Assembly: GCA_013694885.1 (NCBI GenBank)
Contig: JACDBO010000421.1
Location: 1-5,509, forward strand
Reading direction: 5' to 3'
DNA: 5,509 nt
Origin: Chloroflexia bacterium
GTDB taxonomy: Bacteria; Chloroflexota; Chloroflexia; Thermomicrobiales; UBA6265
Below, in pieces: positions 5,080 to 5,509 of this stretch (position 1 is its first letter; each line of letters starts with the position of its first letter). A program made the translations under genes and the position numbers. The notes under the pieces were generated by a model that made no database searches, had not been told where the DNA came from, and saw nothing but the letters and a program-made list of their open reading frames with translations.

Positions 5080-5509
5080 CGATCACCTCCAGCGGCGCCA
5101 GACTCGCCATCAGCCGTTTCCGACCATGGCGGGCAAACTCGATGGCGATCTCCTGGTCATCGCGCCGCTCGACGACCTCCCGAACGTGTCCCTCTCCGAA
5201 TTTGGCGTGGAACACCCGTTGGCCTTCGCGGTAGTGACGCGCCGGAGGTGCCGGCGCTTGCGGCGGCTGACCATAGTCGGGAGCCGAGGAGGTCCACGCG
5301 GTGGAGACCCGGGCGGCGAGCGGCCCCGTCGGGTGGCGCGTCGTGCGTCCATCCTTGCCACCGTAGGCAGAAGCCCGCGTCACACTGCGCACCGTCTCCG
5401 CCGGGATACTATCGATGAAGCGCGACGCGACACCAGCACGGTAACTCCCGTATGTGAGGCGGTTCCCGGCGTAGGTCACGTAGAGCAAGCGCTTTGCGCG
5501 GGTGATACC
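5063..5509 (-). CDS. pcrA: UvrD/PcrA-type superfamily 1 helicase, C-terminal part (5' end outside window)
   Basis: Only the last 148 codons are present, and the frame is open to the window edge. The visible part begins with GITRAKRLLYVTYA, which is helicase motif VI of UvrD/Rep/PcrA 3'-5' DNA helicases. The end of domain 2A follows (YGSYRAGVASRFIDSIPAE), then a low-complexity Pro/Ala/Thr linker of about 50 residues. The last 50 or so residues (REGQRVFHAKFGEGHVREVV to KRLMASLAPLEVI) match the PcrA/UvrD C-terminal Tudor-like module, which is known in relatives to contact RNA polymerase in transcription-coupled repair. This favours PcrA/UvrD over Rep or RecB-like helicases. The enzyme would unwind DNA in excision repair and at stalled forks. 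It is the first visible gene of the minus-strand cluster, and its stop codon lies inside dgt. A TTG at 5488 is an internal Leu codon, not the start. Confidence 0.93.
   Translation of the reverse strand, partial: GITRAKRLLYVTYAGNRLTYGSYRAGVASRFIDSIPAETVRSVTRASAYGGKDGRTTRHPTGPLAARVSTAWTSSAPDYGQPPQAPAPPARHYREGQRVFHAKFGEGHVREVVERRDDQEIAIEFARHGRKRLMASLAPLEVIGGDGD
5081..5090 (-). promoter_or_regulatory. Perfect Shine-Dalgarno of dgt, inside the helicase gene
   Basis: GGAGGTGATC on the minus strand is fully complementary to the usual bacterial 16S rRNA 3' end. It is embedded in the codons for the final LEVI residues of the helicase gene. Its spacing favours the GTG at 5079 over the ATG at 5073 for dgt. 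The arrangement suggests translational coupling, with ribosomes finishing the helicase re-initiating on dgt. Confidence 0.85.

Noticed and set aside
4648..5418. A 256-codon + strand open frame antisense to dgt and the helicase end
   Set aside because: Its Arg/Pro-rich low-complexity translation has no family hallmark, and the opposite strand carries two clear conserved genes.

Overview
The window is a bacterial chromosomal segment, GC-rich (about 60% by eye), with a compact housekeeping layout. The lineage is an inference. The DnaG sequence carries an insertion after its Toprim catalytic Asp pair. The tRNA gene does not encode its CCA end, and short GTCATTCTGAG-type hairpin repeats lie between genes. 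Together these resemble Chloroflexota of the Thermomicrobia type (Sphaerobacter/Nitrolancea relatives), but no search was run and no species is claimed.

Layout. At the left edge (1-194) there is a self-contained tRNA-Pro(CGG) unit on the + strand: a plausible promoter, a 75-nt tRNA and a textbook intrinsic terminator. After a 94-nt leader holding a GC-rich palindrome and overlapping hairpin comes selA (289-1722, +), which makes selenocysteinyl-tRNA. A 364-nt gene-free stretch (1723-2086) follows. It holds a 10-bp tandem duplication and three same-orientation copies of a small hairpin repeat, and it separates selA from a convergent minus-strand cluster.

The minus-strand cluster reads, in transcription order, 3' end of a UvrD/PcrA-type helicase gene (5509-5063, cut by the window edge), an HD-domain dNTP triphosphohydrolase (dgt-like; 5079 or 5073 to 4009), and dnaG primase (3964-2087). 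The helicase and dgt genes overlap, and the helicase's last codons contain dgt's Shine-Dalgarno sequence. dnaG begins 44 nt after dgt with its own strong ribosome-binding site. The three are therefore probably one operon concerned with DNA replication, repair and nucleotide-pool control.

No novel multi-gene system is evident. The points worth a second look are the covarying hairpin repeats with tandem G-A mismatches, the possible structured selA leader, selA without any other selenocysteine gene in view, the DnaG insertion, and dnaG ending its operon without a sigma-factor gene behind it.
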